Positions 5,713-9,564 of a DNA stretch of 9,564 nucleotides are shown piece by piece. Source of the DNA: JBFMHD01 sp040752395 [NCBI: Candidatus Hydrogenedentota bacterium]. GTDB lineage: Bacteria > JBFMHD01. The first letter of the stretch is position 1. Each line of letters begins with the position of its first letter. The notes under the pieces are model-generated. The model saw only the letters and a list, made by a program, of their open reading frames with translations, was not told where the DNA came from and did not search any database. The stretch covers positions 1 through 9,564 of the forward strand of contig JBFMHD010000103.1 of assembly GCA_040752395.1 (NCBI GenBank), written 5' to 3'. The position numbers were made by a program, and so were the translations under genes.

Positions 5713-7698
5713 ATGAGTTTAAGAATTGGGAAATATTTTTTTATATTATTTCTATTATTCATCCCTGTATGCGTCTTCGCTCAGTATAAACTTATAAAAG
5801 TTCAAAAGGGAGAAACTTTACAGAGTATAGCAAGAAAATACCTTAATGATGAGTCAAGAGTTAAAGACATAGCTAAACTAAATGATATCCCCTCGCCTTA
5901 CGTAATATCAGTCGGTCAGATATTAAAATTACCTTTAGCCAGAGAAGAAGAAGAAAACATTGCAAAAAAAATAGAAGAAGCGCTTATCAATATCAAAGTA
6001 GAGTTAGGAACAGAAAATACTGAACAGGTATATAGATTCGCAGTTCGACGACTTGAATGGATTAAAAAACAGGGTAGTGACCAGCGTGAAAATTTAAAAA
6101 ATCTCCACGAAATATTAAAAAATATCAACTCTCTATTTAAGGCAAGTGAAATCTATACAAACATTAAAATTATTGCATCAGGAAATTTAGATGGCGAAAA
6201 GGTTGACCCTGTAAGTCTTACTGCTAAACCGTTAATAAATGATGTGGAAATATTCTCTAATTATTATGTTAATGGCAATAATGGGCTCGGATTAAACTTA
6301 AGTAATATTGAAATAATAAATTTTAAAGATAAAGGCACAATTTCTATCGGACCATTTCTAAAGAGTAAAAATGGGGAATACACCGGCATCTGTGAGATTG
6401 TTAATGGTGAGGTGCTGATTAGAACTACTGATATTTTAACCGGCTGGTATGTTTTTGTGCAGGGTCAGCTGATTGTACTAAATCGCGCAATCGTCTCATT
6501 AAAAACAAGTAAAGAAAAAGTTTCATTAAGTGTTATGAACGGTTTTGTAGCTTTAAATGAAACCTTGAAATTATCTGGGGGTGAGAGAATAGATATACAT
6601 AGTTCAGGGGAGATACTGAGGTATCCAAAAACACCGGTCTTTGTTCGACCTGTTGATAATTTCGCAACACGTGAGGAAGAAATCCTGTTTCAATGGTTGG
6701 ATGCAGGTAGTGTGTCGTATAAATTTCAACTTAAAGATTGTGAAACAGATGAGGTATTAATAGAAAAAATTTTAACCTCAAATTATTTAAGAGTAATAGA
6801 TGCTCTCGAGGGTGAATACTTATACAGGGTCGCAAGTATCAATAACGATATTGAAGGAGATTATACAGAATGGAGAAAAATCAAAATAGATTATACACAA
6901 CCTTCTCTTGAACTTATATCACCAACCCCAACAATGGATTTACCTGATGAAAATGTAGAGTTTTCCGGTAAAACAGAAGCCTATAGTATCGTAAGAATTA
7001 ATGGTGTGCTTGTTTCTGCAGATGAGAACGGTTGTTTCTCCGGCAATATAATTTTCTCAAAGGGTATGAACCTTGTCAGAATCGATATCACAGATAAAGC
7101 ATTGAATAAATCTCATTTCAGGGGTGAATTTGTTTATTCAGAAAACAGAGCCTATGTTTTTGAAGGTGATACAAAAATAGAAACACGCAACGCTATTATC
7201 CCTGTAACAGGCTGGGCTGATATCGATGAAGAAATAAGTGTTCAGAATATACCTGTTGTTGTTGATAAAGACGGATTTTTTGTAAGTAAAGTCTTTCTCG
7301 ATCCTGGTAAAAATCTATTGAACATCGGATTTAAATCCGGAAATAAAACAATGAAAAAAGAGTATGATATAATACGTGATGATAAACCACCTCTCATTAC
7401 CTATTCCAGTCTTAAATTTTTACCCGGTAAATCTAAAACACAGAATGACAGTGTAGTCATAGAAATCAGGGCAAGCGATGGCGATGGTATTGGGCTTGAG
7501 GAAAAAGGCGAATGGCGGATCGCTGGTGTCGGTGATTTACAGCTTGACGGTCTTCTTTTATTGAAAAATAATGTTTACACAACTGTTATTCAGATACCAA
7601 AACAGGAAAGTATAAATATTTTGCTTGGAGAAGTAATAATTAAGGATAAGATAGGTAATGCAATAAGAAAGGAGATGCAAATTGATATCAGGCCGTGA
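5713..7698 (+). CDS. Exported LysM protein with FecR-like and Ig-like domains
   Basis: The protein has 661 residues. A signal peptide (basic MSLRIGK, hydrophobic 8-20, likely cleavage VFA-Q at 23/24) is followed by one LysM domain at 25-75 (VQKGETLQSIARKYL, then ISVGQILKLPL), which binds peptidoglycan glycans. A charged helical linker covers about 76-145. Residues about 205-300 read as a FecR-like beta segment (CEIVNGEVLIRTTD, later LSGGERIDIHSSGEI). Residues 305-393 look like a fibronectin-type module (FQWLDAGSVSYKFQL, LEGEYLYRVAS). Two similar Ig-like modules with a xxINGVLVSADENGCFSG / QNIPVVVDKDGFFV pattern cover about 397-475 and 480-553, and a last beta domain runs to the end. It is probably periplasmic or wall-associated and structural or sensory; no enzymatic motif is seen. 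AGAGG lies 11 nt before the ATG, a loose ribosome site. The 3' end overlaps trpD by 17 nt. Confidence 0.82.
   Translation: MSLRIGKYFFILFLLFIPVCVFAQYKLIKVQKGETLQSIARKYLNDESRVKDIAKLNDIPSPYVISVGQILKLPLAREEEENIAKKIEEALINIKVELGTENTEQVYRFAVRRLEWIKKQGSDQRENLKNLHEILKNINSLFKASEIYTNIKIIASGNLDGEKVDPVSLTAKPLINDVEIFSNYYVNGNNGLGLNLSNIEIINFKDKGTISIGPFLKSKNGEYTGICEIVNGEVLIRTTDILTGWYVFVQGQLIVLNRAIVSLKTSKEKVSLSVMNGFVALNETLKLSGGERIDIHSSGEILRYPKTPVFVRPVDNFATREEEILFQWLDAGSVSYKFQLKDCETDEVLIEKILTSNYLRVIDALEGEYLYRVASINNDIEGDYTEWRKIKIDYTQPSLELISPTPTMDLPDENVEFSGKTEAYSIVRINGVLVSADENGCFSGNIIFSKGMNLVRIDITDKALNKSHFRGEFVYSENRAYVFEGDTKIETRNAIIPVTGWADIDEEISVQNIPVVVDKDGFFVSKVFLDPGKNLLNIGFKSGNKTMKKEYDIIRDDKPPLITYSSLKFLPGKSKTQNDSVVIEIRASDGDGIGLEEKGEWRIAGVGDLQLDGLLLLKNNVYTTVIQIPKQESINILLGEVIIKDKIGNAIRKEMQIDIRP
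7668..7684 (+). promoter_or_regulatory. Strong Shine-Dalgarno that fixes the TTG start of trpD
   Basis: GAAAGGAG, ending at 7674, is followed after 7 nt by TTG (7682-7684). It lies wholly within the final codons of the LysM gene. It is the best ribosome site in the window and decides the trpD start in favour of the rare TTG. Confidence 0.8.
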
Positions 7699-8698
7699 TA
7701 TTTATAAAAAAATTGTAAATAGAAAAGATTTAAGTGCTGAGGAATCAAAAGAATTATTCGATTTATTGATGGAAGGCAAAATAAGTCCCCAGCTTGCTAG
7801 TGGTATTCTAACCGCATTATTAATGAAAGGCGAATCTGTTGATGAGATATATGGTGCTGTACAATCTATGCGAGAACATTGCCAGAATATAGATGCAGGC
7901 GTTGAACCTCTCCTTGATACCTGCGGAACCGGTGGTGATGAATCCAATACATTTAATATCTCTACTGTCGCAGCTATTGTGTTAGCTGGTGGCGGTGTAT
8001 ATATTGCCAAACACGGGAACAGGTCTGTATCATCAAAATGCGGGAGTGCCGATGTGCTTGAGAGTATGGGTGTACCTATTGATCTAACACCTGAAAAAGT
8101 CATTGAAAGCATAAAGACTAACAGATTCGGGTTTTTATTCGCCCCATACTATCACCCCTCAATGAAAAATATCGCACCGATACGTCGGGAACTCGGCATA
8201 AGAACCATATTTAACATCCTCGGACCTTTAACTAACCCTGCCCGCTCTAAACGCCAGATTATAGGTGTATTCTCTACTGACTGGGTTGATAGAATAGCTT
8301 CTGTTCTTGCTAAAACAGGTTGCAAACACGGTTATGTATTTTCATCTGAGGATGGGCTTGATGAGGTGAGCCCATCGGCAAGAACAAGAGTTTGTGAGAT
8401 TATTGATGGTAAAGTTGTAAAATGTTTCTGGTTTCATCCACGCGATGTTGACCTTGAAGTAATATCACTAAATGCGATTGTAAGTAGTAGTATTAAAGAT
8501 AGTATAGTTCTCGCAGAAAAGATAATTCAGGCCGAAAAAACTAAAGCTACATCAGTAGTTTTATTAAACGCAGCTTTTGGATTCCTTGCTGCTGATGTAT
8601 GTAAAGATTTAAAAGAAGGAATCACATTAGCGCAAGAGTCAATAAATTCAGGTGGCGCCTATAAAATACTGCAAAATTTACGAAATATTAAAAAGTAA
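7682..8698 (+). CDS. trpD: Anthranilate phosphoribosyltransferase
   Basis: TrpD joins anthranilate and PRPP to give phosphoribosylanthranilate, the second step from chorismate to tryptophan, in the cytoplasm. Its 338 residues match the usual length. The PRPP-binding DTCGTGGDESNTFNIS lies at 79-94, KHGNRSVSSKCGSADVLE at 110-127, the anthranilate-side HPSMKNIAPIRRELGIRTIFN at about 158-178, LGPLTNPA at 180-187 and the Mg-binding DE at 227-228 (GLDEVSP). All expected catalytic elements are present. The start is a TTG at 7682: AAAGGAG sits 7 nt upstream inside the LysM gene, and the resulting ISGRDIYKKIV aligns with normal TrpD N-termini, while no ATG or GTG fits. The start overlaps the LysM gene end by 17 nt, so the two are probably co-transcribed. 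trpC follows with a 1-nt overlap. Confidence 0.97.
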   Translation: MISGRDIYKKIVNRKDLSAEESKELFDLLMEGKISPQLASGILTALLMKGESVDEIYGAVQSMREHCQNIDAGVEPLLDTCGTGGDESNTFNISTVAAIVLAGGGVYIAKHGNRSVSSKCGSADVLESMGVPIDLTPEKVIESIKTNRFGFLFAPYYHPSMKNIAPIRRELGIRTIFNILGPLTNPARSKRQIIGVFSTDWVDRIASVLAKTGCKHGYVFSSEDGLDEVSPSARTRVCEIIDGKVVKCFWFHPRDVDLEVISLNAIVSSSIKDSIVLAEKIIQAEKTKATSVVLLNAAFGFLAADVCKDLKEGITLAQESINSGGAYKILQNLRNIKK

Positions 8699-9468
8699 TG
8701 GTTCCCGATCTTCACTGCATATTAAAGAATATTATCAAACAAAAAAAAGAAGAAGTAGAGTCCATAAAGCTTCAGTCTGACAGCAAAAAAAGAAGTATTA
8801 GAAAATTAAAAGATTTCATTTATCAAAGAACAGGTATTATAGCAGAGATAAAACCAGCTTCACCATCAAAGGGTAGACTAAGAACGATCCTTGACCCTGT
8901 AAAAATCGCAATAGAGTATGATAGAGCTAATGCATCAGCTATATCTGTTCTTACTGAAACTGAATACTTTAAAGGGAAGAAAGAATGGATTAAAAAAATA
9001 AGAGATAAAATTAAAATACCTATCTTACGAAAAGATTTTATTATTGACGAGATACAGGTCGATGAGACATACGAGTTAGGTGCTGATACACTCCTTGTTA
9101 TCGTCAGAATCCTTGATGATGATACTATCAAAAAAATTACAAAGCGATGTAAAAAATTTGGGATGGATATATTGTACGAGGTGCATAACAAACTTGAGAT
9201 TAAACGTATACTTGGTCTAAAACCTGAAATAATAGGTGTAAACTGTAGAAATTTAAAAGATTTTACGCTCGATAAAAGGTTGTTTGAAAAATTGATAGAT
9301 TTTATTCCTGATAATGTTTTAGCAATAGCAGAAAGCGGGATAAATAGTATTGAAGAAGCATCTAAAATAAAAAAAATAGGTTATGATGGTTTACTTATAG
9401 GCGAAGTTTTGATGAAATCCAAAAATCCAGCTAAATTCTTTAGAATGTTTTCAGAAGAGTACTCATGA
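8698..9468 (+). CDS. trpC: Indole-3-glycerol phosphate synthase
   Basis: TrpC closes carboxyphenylamino-deoxyribulose phosphate to indole-3-glycerol phosphate, the fourth step of tryptophan synthesis. The 256-residue single-domain TIM barrel has the standard length. Motifs in order are AEIKPASPSKG (catalytic Lys), LTETEYFKG, LRKDFIIDEIQVDE (catalytic Lys of RKDF), LYEVHN (catalytic Glu), IGVNCRNL (substrate Asn and Arg), AESGI and LIGEVLM for phosphate binding. No essential residue appears missing. Cys replaces the usual Asn or Ser in the N-x-R-D/N-L motif, a variable position. It is not fused to TrpF. The start ATG overlaps the trpD stop as TAATG, implying coupled translation. TrpF, needed between the TrpD and TrpC reactions, is not in the window. 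Confidence 0.97.
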   Translation: MVPDLHCILKNIIKQKKEEVESIKLQSDSKKRSIRKLKDFIYQRTGIIAEIKPASPSKGRLRTILDPVKIAIEYDRANASAISVLTETEYFKGKKEWIKKIRDKIKIPILRKDFIIDEIQVDETYELGADTLLVIVRILDDDTIKKITKRCKKFGMDILYEVHNKLEIKRILGLKPEIIGVNCRNLKDFTLDKRLFEKLIDFIPDNVLAIAESGINSIEEASKIKKIGYDGLLIGEVLMKSKNPAKFFRMFSEEYS

Positions 9469-9483
9469 GCGCGGGTTGCGCTC
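9467..9483 (+). other. GC-rich hairpin at the trpC stop codon
   Basis: GAGCGC (9467-9472) and GCGCTC (9478-9483) form a perfect 6-bp stem around GGGTT, starting inside the trpC stop. No T-run follows, so it is not a standard terminator; it may protect the mRNA 3' end or be part of a rho-dependent end. Confidence 0.5.
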
Positions 9484-9513
9484 TACACAAAGGATGAAAA
9501 ACCAGATGTTTGT

Positions 9514-9534
9514 TTATCTTGCCTCTTGCTTCTA
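9514..9534 (-). repeat. 21-nt dispersed repeat, copy 3 (inverted)
   Basis: This is the exact reverse complement, over 21 of 21 bases, of 3628-3648. It lies 45 nt after trpC in DNA with no supported gene up to the window edge. Confidence 0.8.
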
Positions 9535-9564
9535 CTTGATATTATTATAGTTACAATGTTTTTC

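Noticed and set aside
7702-8112. Minus-strand frame of 136 codons inside trpD
   Set aside because: It lies fully antisense to conserved TrpD motifs and has no recognisable domain. The same applies to 8823-9191 inside trpC and 5916-6128 inside the LysM gene.
9467-9483. Rho-independent terminator after trpC
   Set aside because: The stem is perfect, but no T-run follows on either strand, so it is recorded only as a hairpin.
9465-9550. Small ORFs after trpC: ATG 9465 (10 codons, ATGA overlap) and ATG 9494 (18 codons, hydrophobic)
   Set aside because: The first does not resemble TrpF and the second is mostly the dispersed repeat. The spacing of the AAAGG to its ATG is too short, so neither is supported as a gene.

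Overview
The window is AT-rich bacterial chromosome with dense, often overlapping genes and short intergenic spaces filled with small repeats. No gene pins down the phylum. A LysM/FecR-like/Ig-like exported protein, a GT-C-type membrane glycosyltransferase, a radical SAM protein of the spore photoproduct lyase family in a non-sporulation setting, and heptamer-repeat intergenic regions would fit an uncultured diderm lineage, but that is inference. No tRNA, rRNA, CRISPR array, insertion sequence or phage gene is visible.

Left half, minus strand (3423 down to 1): a compact unit read right to left. It begins with a protein carrying two GYF_2-like domains and one membrane helix (3423-2872). A broken gene follows (2885-2620) that keeps only the first part of a ComEC-type metallo-beta-lactamase (MBL) domain and, in another frame, a C-terminal helix-hairpin-helix (HhH). 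Next come a SplB-like radical SAM protein (2623-1490) and the primosomal helicase PriA (1486 to beyond the left edge). Junctions are a 14-nt overlap, a 4-nt ATGA overlap and a 3-nt gap, so the genes look co-transcribed. The gene content points to DNA handling (replication restart, possible DNA repair, remnant of a DNA-uptake or nuclease-type protein).

Middle (3424-3863): a divergent intergenic region. It holds a likely minus-strand promoter with an 18-bp tandem repeat in its leader, a roughly 230-bp mosaic of separate 7-8-nt tandem arrays, and a near-consensus plus-strand promoter.

Right half, plus strand: a small repeat-built coiled-coil protein (3864-4238), a polytopic GT-C-like glycosyltransferase (4320-5582), a 130-nt intergenic region with a nested inverted repeat, an exported LysM/FecR-like/Ig-like protein (5713-7698), then trpD (7682-8698) and trpC (8698-9468). 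trpD starts at a TTG inside the end of the LysM gene behind a strong Shine-Dalgarno, and trpC overlaps trpD by one base. Two successive tryptophan-pathway enzymes are thus coupled to an envelope gene; trpF, trpE and trpG are not in the window.

The points most worth a second look are the mutilated GYF-TM-MBL-HhH locus, the SplB-like protein without the usual catalytic cysteine, and the heptamer repeats. One 21-nt element recurs exactly, inverted, about 5.9 kb away, and a third copy lacks precisely one 7-nt unit.
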